From Schizochytrium sp. CCTCC M209059 (lineage: Eukaryota; Sar; Bigyra; Thraustochytrida; Thraustochytriidae), in contig KN805371.1 of the NCBI GenBank assembly GCA_000818945.1, forward strand, positions 1,426,696 to 1,490,695: a stretch of DNA of 64,000 nt, given 5' to 3'. Of this stretch, positions 51,087 to 60,131 are shown piece after piece. The translations under genes were made by a program, and so were the position numbers. The notes under the pieces are model-generated. The model was not told the origin of the DNA and did not search any database. It was given only the letters and a program-made list of their open reading frames with translations. The number at the start of each line of letters is the position of its first letter. Position 1 is the stretch's first letter.

Positions 51087-51579
51087 GCAGCCTCAACAGC
51101 AGTCCCAACAGCAGCCTCAACAGCAACAGCAGCAGCCGATGTCTCAGTCTGGTGGCTATGCGCCCCAGGGACAGAGCTATCAGTCGTCGCAACCCGGCCA
51201 AATGATGGCACCTTCATCGCAGCAGGGCCAGATGCCCGACTATAGCAACCAGTACGCTCAGCAGGGCAACCAGGGCATGTACCAGCAGCAACCTCCCCCT
51301 TCGCAGCAAATGCCGCAGCAACAGCAAAGCCAGCCTCCACTACCTTCGCAGCCCGCGCAGCCTCCCATGGGAGGTCAGCCTGGCTACGGCCAGCCTCCGC
51401 CGCCCATGGGTGCCCAGGGAGGTTATGGTCAAGCACCCCCGCCCATGGGCGGCCAGGGTGGCTACGGACAAACTCCTCCTCCGCCTGCTGGCGGCGTGGG
51501 CGGCCAGCAGCCCTACGGCTCGTACCAGCAGGGCCCTCCTCCCCCTGGTGGTAACATGTACGGCGGCTACCACCAGTAG
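50020..51579 (+). CDS. SEC13: SEC13 with Gln/Pro-rich C-terminal tail, 519 aa
   Basis: Intronless, ATG at 50020 (MATPLLDIDTQHVEMIHDAQ). Residues 1 to about 300 are the six-blade WD40 propeller of SEC13: LDYYAKRLATCSSDQTIKVY, LKGHDGPVWEVEWAHPKFG, ADWVRDVAWAPSIGLP, TPAWRVSWSMTGSVLA. SEC13 pairs with SEC31 in the COPII outer coat and also sits in the Nup84/Nup107 complex. From about residue 319 to the end the chain is unlike normal SEC13 (about 300-330 aa). It has poly-Gln runs (CAG array at 50974-51140), a Gln/Ser/Pro region, then four or five PPP-Gly-Gly-Tyr units (QPPPPMGAQGGYGQ). There is no stop, frameshift or splice signal at the junction, so the tail is part of the gene model. A neighbour ends only 141 bp downstream, convergent. 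Confidence 0.92.
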
Positions 51580-51720
51580 TAGCGACACAAGCTCACAGAC
51601 AAAAAAAAAATACATCTTTGGCCCGCAGGCGCTCGTTCTTTTATATAGTCATCGTCCACCCACTTTTCCTCGTTGGAGCTTGTCGAGCTTTAACATCAAG
51701 CGTTGCGCGTTTTGCCCGCT

Positions 51721-53367
51721 TCAAAGTGCCTCTCGACTTGCAGCAATGATGCATTGCGCAGCAACCTCCTTGATGTGCGCCTCGCTTTGCTGCAGCTGCA
51801 AGACAAGACTTTCAAGCCGCTTGAGCTCCTTAGCGTTTCGCCGCGAAATGAGCTTTTCATGACCAGCGCTCAGCGCCGAGTCCGAAAGTGCGCCATCGTC
51901 TTCGTCGTCGTCGTTGTCCTCGTCCTTGTTCTCTTCCTTGTTACCATAAGATGTCTCTTTTGCTCGTCGTACGCGCCGATGCTCGTGGCGCAAAGCCGGT
52001 CCGCGACAGGCCTTCGCTGACAGTCGCTTTTCCATCGTATTGCACTGGCAATCTGCACGCTGATCGAGAAGCAAGGTTTCGACGTGCTCTCGTTGTCGCT
52101 CGGCAATCTTGGCATGCCTCTCGGCGCAGGACTGTGCACGCTCTGCATCAACCAGACGGTTCTGCAAGTCCTCGCATGTCCCTCGTGCTGCGCTAAGGGC
52201 AGACTCGAGCCCTCTACACCGTGCACGTTCCGCTTCAAGAGCATCGGATTGTGGCGCATCAGCTCGTGGGTGCTGTGACGTGCGCGTGCAGTCTCCACGC
52301 ATTTGCTGCTCAAGGAGCTCTGCGTTTTCTGCGCGTAGATCGCTGAGGTGTTCACGAGCAAGTTCGAGCTCGAGACGGGTTTTCCGCAGTGCCACGTCTA
52401 GACTTGCAGCGTGCGCGCGCTCCTGCTCTACGCTGTGCTCGTGGCGCTCCGCGATTGTTGCAAGCTTGTCGAGATTTTCCAAAAGGCCGTCCTTGCTTGT
52501 CTCGGCTTCAGCAAGGCGCTCAGCCGCCAGTTCGAGGTCGATGCGAAGCTGCGCGTTCGTCGCCCGGAGCTCCTCAAGCTCGACCGAGTGATCGAGAGCA
52601 GATTTAGCAGCGGCTTGGGCCTGTTGCTCTTCCTCGAGCTCTTGGAGTTGTCTGACTTGGGCCTGCTCGAGCGCAACGAGCTTTGCGCGCCACTCGTCGC
52701 GCTCCTTGCGCAGTTGAGATTCCTTGCGTTTGGCCTGCCGGGTGATGCGGAGTTCGCGCTGGGCCCATTCAGCCTTTTTAGCTTTGTGATGCTTGCGCTC
52801 GCGCTCAAGCTCGCGCTTGAGTCGGATCGAAGACCGAGACGCTGACTCGTTGCCAGAATCTTGGTCATGATGATTTTGTTGCTGCTGAGGATAATGTTGT
52901 TCGTACTGTTCTTGCTCTTTTCGCAGACGCTGCTGCTCGGCACGCTGCTCATTACGTTCACGACGCAGTCTCTCGAACATTGCGCGATAATGAGCGTCGA
53001 GCGGGCTGTTCCAGGTCGACTCGTGTGTCTCTTCGTTGAGGAAATAGGTTTTTTTGGATGCCTGGTCGACGATCTCGACCCAAGGCCACTCGAGCTCGGC
53101 GACAAGCGCCTCTTCGGCAATCCAGAAAAAATCTTGATCGTGAGCAGGATCCATGCCGAGAAGCTGGGCATGCGCAACGACAGCTTCTTGCATGACACGT
53201 GAAGATTCGCGTTGCTCGTCGGTCGGGATTTCGAGCGGAATCTTGCGCGGATCTGCAAATTTGTCAGCAGACTTTTCTAGCGACCGACGTCGAAGTGCTT
53301 CGAGCGAGTAGCTAGGAATTCCGCACTCGTCCGAGCTCGCTGGCATGCTTGCCTCGGCCATGCTCAT
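51721..53367 (-). CDS. CEP164-like WW-domain coiled-coil protein, 548 aa
   Basis: Start chosen at the ATG at 53367 (MSMAEASMPASSDECGIPSY), because the frame above it is hydrophobic and basic and lies in promoter-like DNA. Residues about 55-135 match the N-terminus of CEP164. A helical part (LLGMDPAHDQDFFWIAEEAL) precedes a WW domain (WPWVEIVDQASKKTYFLNEE ... STWNSPLD), with its two Trp residues spaced as in CEP164. The rest is long coiled coil (about 145-530), with Gln/Arg/Glu-rich stretches and an acidic patch (DEDNDDDEDD). CEP164 marks distal appendages of centrioles and starts cilium formation. If correct, this organism makes flagellated cells. The C-terminus is too diverged to compare. 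Confidence 0.7.
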   Translation of the reverse strand: MSMAEASMPASSDECGIPSYSLEALRRRSLEKSADKFADPRKIPLEIPTDEQRESSRVMQEAVVAHAQLLGMDPAHDQDFFWIAEEALVAELEWPWVEIVDQASKKTYFLNEETHESTWNSPLDAHYRAMFERLRRERNEQRAEQQRLRKEQEQYEQHYPQQQQNHHDQDSGNESASRSSIRLKRELERERKHHKAKKAEWAQRELRITRQAKRKESQLRKERDEWRAKLVALEQAQVRQLQELEEEQQAQAAAKSALDHSVELEELRATNAQLRIDLELAAERLAEAETSKDGLLENLDKLATIAERHEHSVEQERAHAASLDVALRKTRLELELAREHLSDLRAENAELLEQQMRGDCTRTSQHPRADAPQSDALEAERARCRGLESALSAARGTCEDLQNRLVDAERAQSCAERHAKIAERQREHVETLLLDQRADCQCNTMEKRLSAKACRGPALRHEHRRVRRAKETSYGNKEENKDEDNDDDEDDGALSDSALSAGHEKLISRRNAKELKRLESLVLQLQQSEAHIKEVAAQCIIAASREAL

Positions 53368-53740
53368 TTCGCTAGCCAGAAGTGAGCGTTTTGGATCACG
53401 CGCGCGAGAAACAGACGAGCAAGGCTGAAAATAAAAAACAGCGCTCAGGAGATGCCAGCGCAGCGCAGCGCAGCGCCGCGCGCAGCAGCAGTAACAGCAG
53501 CAGCAGCCTTCCTCCCCGCTTGTATCGTGATCCTTCCTTTGACTGCTCCCTGCCTGCCTGGGAACCAAAGACGACCAATCCTCGCGTGAGAAAGAGTGTG
53601 TGCCATACCCAAAGAAAGAGAAAAAGAGAAAAAAGGAGGGTGTCGGTTGACCTAGGAGTTGATGAGCAGGAGACAGGGTAAAGAGGAGAGCAAGGCGAGG
53701 CAATAAGGGGGGAGGGGGGGGAGAAGAGGTTAGGGTCGTT
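53368..53740. other. Intergenic promoter of CEP164-like gene
   Basis: 373 bp with CAGCGC and CAG-type repeats near 53455-53515 and a G-rich stretch at 53706-53735. It also holds the 3' flank of the EEP gene. No gene is seen. Confidence 0.5.
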
Positions 53741-54766
53741 CTAGAGAACGGCAAAGGTTGCAGAGACGGCAAAGTGGTCGCTGGGATAGATGCGCGCATC
53801 GTCTGGGTGAGGCTTGTTGGCACGGATCTCCGCGTCGGTGACCTGCAAGGGACCGCGGTAGAAAACGTAGTCGATGCACTCCTCGGGCGTCACGTCCTTG
53901 GTAGGACACTCGTGGTTTTGATGGAAGGTCTTTTCGGGCTCGGCGCCGTGCGCGACCTTGTAAGCGCTACGAAAGCCGTACTCGGCCACAAAGCTGTGCA
54001 ATCGCTCGTGCGGCTGTGCGTTCATGTCGCCCATCATGATGACGGCGTCTTCGGGCTGCATGTTTTCGTCGCTTTCAAGCCATATGAGGATCTTGAGGAA
54101 CTCGCGCGTGCGCTGTTCCTGGCATCGTTGCAGCTGCTTGAGGTCCGAGCCTTGCGGCGTATCGGTCAAATGCGTATTGACAACCCACACGTTGCGGTAG
54201 TGCAGTCCGTCGGGTGTAAGTGGGACGCGAAGAAGTGTCTTTTGCGCGACGCGATAGGTGCCGCCTACGAGTAGCGGGCTGTGTGGCTGCGGCTGCAAGG
54301 TCTTGCGAGTGATTGTTGCGTTGCCGAAAAGCCAAACGGTGCCGAGAAGCACATAGACCAGGTGACCAAAGATGGGCATGTGAAAGAGCGTAGCACCGTC
54401 AAAAATAGACAAAAACCCTTCGAGAAAGGCATCGTTGAATAGATGCCAGAGATCGCGCAAGAAAAGTCCGAGTCGGCTCTCGAAGGCGAACGTGAAGACG
54501 CGGCCGAGGAGGGGCGTCTGTGCGATGTACGATGGCACGCAGACGTCTGACGTGACGAGGACGTCGTGTCTGTTGCCGTCCTTGCTGACCGCCTCGGCAA
54601 GGCGCTTCTCCTGTCCGCTCCATACTCCGCCGGTGGCCACCTCTTGCAAGCAGACCACGTCGTGGCCTCGCAAGGCGTCCTTGATGAGCTCTTCGCGCGC
54701 GTGGTGTCTGTCGAGCAGAAAGCGCGCGTTGAGCGTGAGCACCTTGAGCGTGGCGCTGTCTTCCAT
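53741..54766 (-). CDS. Endonuclease/exonuclease/phosphatase-fold (EEP) phosphodiesterase, 341 aa
   Basis: Intronless, ATG at 54766 (MEDSATLKVLTLNARFLLDR). The EEP superfamily motifs are in order: LTLNAR (Asn), VVCLQEV (catalytic Glu), WVVNTHLTD (His), MMGDMNAQP (Asp/Asn), ECIDYVFYRG and YPSDHFAVSATF (final Asp-His), all metal/phosphate site residues. A hydrophobic patch in the middle (about 100-150, GHLVYVLLGTVWLFGNA) may associate with membrane. Candidates are a neutral sphingomyelinase-like or other lipid phosphodiesterase, because of that hydrophobic insert, but an AP-endonuclase or nuclease role cannot be ruled out. The substrate is not deducible. Confidence 0.8.
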   Translation of the reverse strand: MEDSATLKVLTLNARFLLDRHHAREELIKDALRGHDVVCLQEVATGGVWSGQEKRLAEAVSKDGNRHDVLVTSDVCVPSYIAQTPLLGRVFTFAFESRLGLFLRDLWHLFNDAFLEGFLSIFDGATLFHMPIFGHLVYVLLGTVWLFGNATITRKTLQPQPHSPLLVGGTYRVAQKTLLRVPLTPDGLHYRNVWVVNTHLTDTPQGSDLKQLQRCQEQRTREFLKILIWLESDENMQPEDAVIMMGDMNAQPHERLHSFVAEYGFRSAYKVAHGAEPEKTFHQNHECPTKDVTPEECIDYVFYRGPLQVTDAEIRANKPHPDDARIYPSDHFAVSATFAVL

Positions 54767-56662
54767 GGTGATTGAGGGCTGCGTTTAGGGGTTTGCGCTC
54801 TTTGCTCGCTTCCTTGTCTGCACAACACAACTTCAGCAACCACGTCGAGAAATACGCGCGCGAAGGTCGCTACAGCCAGCTCGCTTGCCTTGTGCGCGCG
54901 AGCGTCTGATCTCCCTTGCGTCGCGCACGCGCTCGGGTAGCTAGCTGCCTGGCTGATTTGATTTGCTTGCCTGATTGCGCACGTGCCGCGGTCCTCCGTC
55001 ACCTTGGAGCGAGCTAGCTCTAGCTCGTCGCCGCCTCGCGCGGCGCGGCGTCCTCCGCTCTCCGTCCCTCGCTCGCCCGCTCGCTCCCTCCCTCCCTCTC
55101 GCGGCCGTCCGGCTCGCCCTCGCGGCGTCGGCGAGGCAGGGCGCTCGGTCGGGACTGGATGCGAGGCGAGGCGAGGCGATGGTGGCGAGGACGAGGCGGG
55201 GTAGGGTTGAGACCTGAGAGAAAAGGCAAGATAGCGGCAGCTCGCAACCACGCCAACCCAAGCTAGACCAGACCAGACCCGACTAGACCGAAGCAGAGCA
55301 GAGCAGAGCAGAGCAGAGCAGAGCAGAGCAGAGCAGAGCACGCAAGAGCGAGAGCTCGCTTCAGTTTCGTTCGCTTTGCTTCGTCTTGCGTAGCTTAGCT
55401 TTGCTTCGCTCTGCTCTGATTTGCTTTCCTTTGCTCTGATTTGTTTTGCTTTGCTCTGCTCTGATTTATTTTGCTTTGTTTTGCTTTGTTCTGCTGTTTT
55501 GCTTTGCTTTGCTTTGTTTTGCTTTGCGTAGCGTAGCGTGGCGTAGCGTGGCGTAGCGTGGCGTAGCGGAGCGTGGCGTAGCGCAGCGTTGCGTGGCGTT
55601 GCGTTGCGTGGGGTCGCTTCTTTCACTTCACTTCACTTCACTTCACCTCACCTCACTTCACTTCACTTCGCTTCGCTTCTCCTGGCCTCGCTGCACAGCC
55701 AGCTCTGCGCAGCGACAGCGTGCGGAGCGGAGTCGGCGGGGCCGCAGCCAGCTGCAGGCGCGCAGCCAGCCGCGCTCGCGCATGATGCCGACTCGGGGTC
55801 GAGTCCTCGCAACCCTTGTTTCCGCGCGTCCCTGGTCCCGGAAGAGGCGCGAAGTGTCCCAGCGCATGACCTGACCTGGTATGATCTGCCGCAAGCACCG
55901 AGAGCAGCCGCCCCGGCGACCCGGCCAAGGGGGATGCGATGAGCCCGGCCGTGCCAGGCTGCTGCGCGGCTGCTCCGAAAGCCGCCGAGCGCAGTGCGAA
56001 CGTTCGCGGCGGGCTCGGGCGCTCGCGGCGCAAGGCTGCGCCTTGGAGGCATCGTCATGAGCACATCCACATCGGCGACAACATCGCCATCGTCGGCGAC
56101 AACGACGACAACGACGACGACGACAACAACAGCAGCGCCGTCGTCCCTTCGCGAGGCGCGGCGCTGGCGCGGGCGCCGTCTCGGGCCGGCTTGAGGCGTC
56201 GCGGAGCTGAGCCGCGAGGAGGAAGCGAGCGAGCAAGCCGGCCGGGTCAGGAGTGGCGGGGAGACCAGGCCAGACACAAGGGCGGCGCGTGCGGCACGTG
56301 CGGCACGTGCTCCTCGTGCCAACCTTGGCGCCGCGCTGCAGTCGGTGCGGCAGCGGAGGCGAGGCGCAGCAAGGGCGCGACGAGAACGAGGCGGGCGCGG
56401 AAGCGAGACGCAGCGAGTTTGCGCAACGTCCGGGGGAGCGAGCGCTCGAAGGTCCAGGCAGATGGACAAGATTATACTTCCTTGCGATGGCCCCGAGCTA
56501 GTGAAAGCGAATGAGCAAATGACGACAAGCTTTGCAGCAAACCTTGCGCAAAACGGAAACGAGCCGGGCCCGCAGGCTGGAAGGCAGGCAGCCAGCCAGC
56601 CAGCAAGCGAGCGAGAGAGCGATTGAGACCGGGATAGCAGGAAAAAAGGGGCACCGAGGACG
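54767..56662. other. Long divergent region with pentanucleotide arrays
   Basis: About 1.9 kb between EEP and AGMO. It contains TCGC/CCCTCC runs near 55065-55100 and a nearly continuous succession of 5-bp arrays at 55280-55680. Overlapping ORFs on both strands are low-complexity and not accepted. Confidence 0.5.
55280..55680. repeat. Chain of 5-bp arrays: GCAGA, TTTGC, GCGTA/GCGTG, CTTCA
   Basis: Four successive pentanucleotide families run for about 400 bp. GCAGA lies at about 55283-55339, TTTGC/TCTGC at about 55370-55530, GCGTA/GCGTG/GCGTT at about 55530-55615 and CTTCA at about 55620-55680. Register is kept through most of each family. Confidence 0.8.
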
Positions 56663-58096
56663 ATGCTGTTCGAGGCGGTGAAGGCGATGCGCATCATGTT
56701 CTACGGTGTGGGGCCCCAGGAGATGGCAGAACACGCGGAGGCAGAGCACGTGCCTGCATACCTGCTGCACGCAATCCCGCTCTTCGTCTTGATGATGGTG
56801 GCAGAGTTCTTGGTAGGCCTGGCGCAGGGCAAGGTGGTCTACCGCGTCAATGATACCATTGCCAGCGTGCTGCTTGGATCTTTGCAGACGCTCGTCGGAT
56901 CGTGGTTTAAATTTGTCAACGTAGCGGCTTATGCATTTATTTACGAACACTTGCACATCGTCGAAGTCGACCCGGCAAGCTGGACGCTCTGGGTTGCAGC
57001 AGTCCTCGGTGTGGAGCTCGGATATTACTGGCTGCATCGCACGGCACACGAGTATCACGTACTTTGGATCGGGCACTCCGTGCATCACAGTGGCGAGGAC
57101 TATAATCTCGGCACGGCGTTGCGTCAAGGCGTGCTGCAGTCGGCATACGGGTTCATCTTTATGCTCCCTGTGGCGCTCTATGTACCGCCACTTATTTTCG
57201 CACATCACAAAGCGCTCAATACCTTGTTTCAGTTCTGGATTCACACCACGGTTATTGGCTCGCTAGGACCTATTGAGTACATTTTCAACACGCCGTCGCA
57301 CCATCGCATGCATCATCGACCCCCAGGCAACTGCAACTATGGCGGCGTGCTCATTGTTTATGACCGTTTGTTTGGGACCTTTGTCCCTGAGGACGAGCAG
57401 AAAGATACATACGGGCTTGCGAAGCAATACACGACCTTTGACCCGATCTGGGCCAATGTGGAGCACGGTCGACGCATGCTCGCAAACATTGGGCGGAACA
57501 AGGTACACGACTGGCGGTTCTACCTTTCGCTGCTCACAAAGCGCCGTGTCAAGCACAAGAAGGTCGTTCATCCGCTCGAGATCCTGAAACCCATTCCAAC
57601 GCCGAAACGCTCGTTATGGGGCCCTGCACGCCCCAACACGCGCACTCGTCTCGATGGCGATGCTTCGACCAGATCCTTTACCTTTAAGCTGTACGTGGCA
57701 TATCTCTTGGTGGGTGCTATGCTCTTGACGGTCGCGACGTTGTCGCTCGAGTCGGAGTTTGACTGGTTCGAGATCATGTGCGCACAGCTCCTGGGTTTTG
57801 CCAATTTTTGCATTCTCGGTCGTCTTCTCGACGGTCTTACACCTCTGACTACGAATCTGAACACGGGTCGTGTGCTCGTACTGCTCTGCATTACGAGCTG
57901 GCTGCGCACGATGTCTTTGCACGACCACCGCTTCGACAAGATACTCGAGTATGCGCAGTACTTTGCGGCCCTTGATGCCTTGTTTTGGTTCATCACGGTG
58001 CGACTCACTGCGCGGGAGGCCTCATTTGAAAAAGATGTGGTGGTCGTCGCCGCTGGCTCAGCAAGCAAGAGCGATATCAAGTCCAAGTCCACCTAA
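56663..58096 (+). CDS. AGMO: Alkylglycerol monooxygenase, 477 aa
   Basis: Intronless, ATG at 56663. The protein has several membrane spans (about 35-50, 80-95, 105-123, 155-180, 330-360). It carries the di-iron histidine motifs typical of AGMO/TMEM195: HRTAHE (125-130), HSVHHSGEDYN (138-148) and, near residue 215, HHRMHHRPPGN. The Glu in VELGYYWLHR corresponds to the conserved AGMO glutamate. Additional AGMO blocks are LGPIEYIFNTPSHHRMHHRP and YGGVLIVYDRLFGTFVPE. Known role: ER enzyme that cleaves ether lipids with O2 and tetrahydrobiopterin. It is distinct from the shorter hydroxylase at 21-22 kb. It converges with DUF389, 190 bp between stops. Confidence 0.93.
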   Translation: MLFEAVKAMRIMFYGVGPQEMAEHAEAEHVPAYLLHAIPLFVLMMVAEFLVGLAQGKVVYRVNDTIASVLLGSLQTLVGSWFKFVNVAAYAFIYEHLHIVEVDPASWTLWVAAVLGVELGYYWLHRTAHEYHVLWIGHSVHHSGEDYNLGTALRQGVLQSAYGFIFMLPVALYVPPLIFAHHKALNTLFQFWIHTTVIGSLGPIEYIFNTPSHHRMHHRPPGNCNYGGVLIVYDRLFGTFVPEDEQKDTYGLAKQYTTFDPIWANVEHGRRMLANIGRNKVHDWRFYLSLLTKRRVKHKKVVHPLEILKPIPTPKRSLWGPARPNTRTRLDGDASTRSFTFKLYVAYLLVGAMLLTVATLSLESEFDWFEIMCAQLLGFANFCILGRLLDGLTPLTTNLNTGRVLVLLCITSWLRTMSLHDHRFDKILEYAQYFAALDALFWFITVRLTAREASFEKDVVVVAAGSASKSDIKSKST

Positions 58097-58286
58097 TTAT
58101 GTAAATTGTCATTTTTATAGATTTGATGTATGTATACCCAGGCCGGATCCTGCTTTGGCATTGGTCTGACAGTCAAGATGCCTGCGGGATAACTCAACAA
58201 CACACAGAGAGTACTACGTTTTTGTCGCAGAAAAAGTAAAAAAGGGCGGGAGAAAGCTGCCGTATTTTTCTTGGTCGTTAACATGA

Positions 58287-59453
58287 TCAGCAGGCGAGCT
58301 GAGCCATTTGTTCATCGTTCGCAACATCGACTGACACGGTGCCAACGCCAACCGCTGCCGACAAATCCTGCGGTGATGGTCCTCGTTGCGCACGGATGAC
58401 CTTGAAGGTGTTTTTCAGACCCTGAATGGGCCCATGCACGAGCCCAGCAAAGGACAGCTCCACGTTCGCGCCCGAGACGCCCTTGACACGAAAGGTGATG
58501 ACGGCAAATACAATAATGGTGGCAAAGTTGACGAGAAAGAGAGAGAGACTGAAGATACCAATGCGCAGAAAGTGATTGTCGCGGCCCTGCGCATCGACCT
58601 GGGCGAGATGGTAGATCCCGCCCATGGTGATGCAAATTGCAGAATTCACGAGAGGCGGAAGCAGCGAGCTGGAAATGGCCACGCCAACAAGTGTACTCAC
58701 GGCCGCATTAGTTGTGGCTAGTGCGACGCCGATGCCCGACGGCATGGCCGTCCAAAAGCCAGTGAACATGGAAAGCACGCGACCACGGGACTCCATCTCC
58801 TCGCTTGTCAAGTACTGATGGCCCGTGAGATGGGTAAGGAATGGAATACCGAGCGGTTGCCAAAAGAGAATCGTGACGCAGCCCACTGCGGCACCGAGAA
58901 TGTAGCAGATGAGGATACCCCAAAGTTCATTGCGAAGTCCAAGACGCACGAGATCGCGACGACCGACTGCGATTCCGAAGGCAATGCCCAAGATTGGGCC
59001 CATCAGCGGGCTCACAAGCATGGAGGCAACCACTGTCACGGCAGAATCCGTAACAAGGCCAACGGCAGCGATAATGCCAGCGACGCATGTTAACAAAATG
59101 TAGTCAAAGGTCAGATGGAGGCCAGCATGAATGGCGTCTTCGATTTCGCGAACGGTACGACGGTCGGTAAGACGATAACGTTTTCGCGGGCCAGGAGGAC
59201 GTTGGAGTGTTGGAATTGTGGATTGGAGCGCAATGATATCAATGCTTCCAAAACTGGACCCGAGCCCTGTGGATTCTAGGGCGTGGAGGACCTCGGACAC
59301 GTGTTTGTCGACGCATACAAACGAGATCATGACTTCGTCTGCCTCAAGGGTCGCGAACGTTCGAAGACGCTGAGCATTGGAATTGGCTCGAATAACTTTC
59401 TCCACCTGTTCGCGCTCGTCTCGGGGGAGGTGAATCTGCACGCTGCGTACCAT
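58287..59453 (-). CDS. DUF389 (TIGR00341-type) membrane protein, 388 aa
   Basis: Intronless, ATG at 59453. The N-terminal ~95 residues are a soluble alpha/beta domain (ACT-like), and a linker (RPPGPRKRYRLTDRRTVREI) leads to about six membrane helices. The family signature is clear: VTVVASMLVSPLMGPILGIA in the first two helices. GVGVA-type helices follow (NAAVSTLVGVAISSSLLPPL), as seen in bacterial DUF389 proteins. Function of the family is unknown; transport has been suggested but not shown. DUF389 is mainly prokaryotic, so this may be a transferred or anciently retained gene. The tail (about 340-388) is hydrophilic and outside the family core. Confidence 0.9.
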   Translation of the reverse strand: MVRSVQIHLPRDEREQVEKVIRANSNAQRLRTFATLEADEVMISFVCVDKHVSEVLHALESTGLGSSFGSIDIIALQSTIPTLQRPPGPRKRYRLTDRRTVREIEDAIHAGLHLTFDYILLTCVAGIIAAVGLVTDSAVTVVASMLVSPLMGPILGIAFGIAVGRRDLVRLGLRNELWGILICYILGAAVGCVTILFWQPLGIPFLTHLTGHQYLTSEEMESRGRVLSMFTGFWTAMPSGIGVALATTNAAVSTLVGVAISSSLLPPLVNSAICITMGGIYHLAQVDAQGRDNHFLRIGIFSLSLFLVNFATIIVFAVITFRVKGVSGANVELSFAGLVHGPIQGLKNTFKVIRAQRGPSPQDLSAAVGVGTVSVDVANDEQMAQLAC

Positions 59454-60028
59454 GGCTCAGCTCACGTGGTTGGGTCTTCCTTAGGTTTCGGCGCAAGCTC
59501 GGAGCGCGCCGCGCACGCGCGCGCGCGCGATCAAGTGATTCTACCAATGTGAAGAACTCACTGTCAATCCGGCGTCGGAGCCTCATGTTTGGTATCCGTT
59601 GGAAATGGGCCATTTTTTTCTTACCAGAATGGGTTCATTTGTGTTCAAGTTGCCAGTGTGCAGTGGCGTGCCACAGTGGGTCGTGCTGACTGTGAGGAGA
59701 TCTGGGACGATTTCCTTGTGTACTCGCGCGCTTGCTCGCTCGCACTGCCGAGCCGGATCAGAATATAGAGTGCTACTGTAGCGAGATGACATATTTAGAT
59801 ACCTATAGCTATAGCTAGCTGGCTGCTGGGATGTTGTACGTGCTGTTTTGCAGACGCGCGAGCGCTAAAGATGAAGAATGCATATCGCAAAAGATATTCT
59901 TTCTAGCCTTTCCGCGAAAGATTTTTCTTGCAGGACTCACAGTAGACCGGCAGACAGACACTGATGTCCATTCCTGTCAAAAAAAATAATAAACGTTGTG
60001 CCGCGAAATGGGTGCACACCGACGCTGC

Positions 60029-60067
<39 letters not shown>

Positions 60068-60131
60068 ATGAATACGAGAGGAGCGCGCTCGCTCTCCGCT
60101 ACAAAGTGTGGGTCTTCTTCCTCTTTTCGTT
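59454..60131. other. Intergenic with (AG)n tract
   Basis: 680 bp. (GC)n lies near 59505-59530, CTATAGC-type repeats near 59803-59820 and (AG)n at 60032-60063. It includes the DUF389 promoter and the 3' flank of the carrier gene. Confidence 0.5.
60032..60063. repeat. (AG)n microsatellite
   Basis: About fifteen perfect AG units. Confidence 0.9.

Noticed and set aside
54265..55626. 453-codon minus-strand ORF through the pentanucleotide arrays
   Set aside because: Most of it is repeat translation (KQNKAKQSK-like), and the rest is the EEP gene in a wrong frame.
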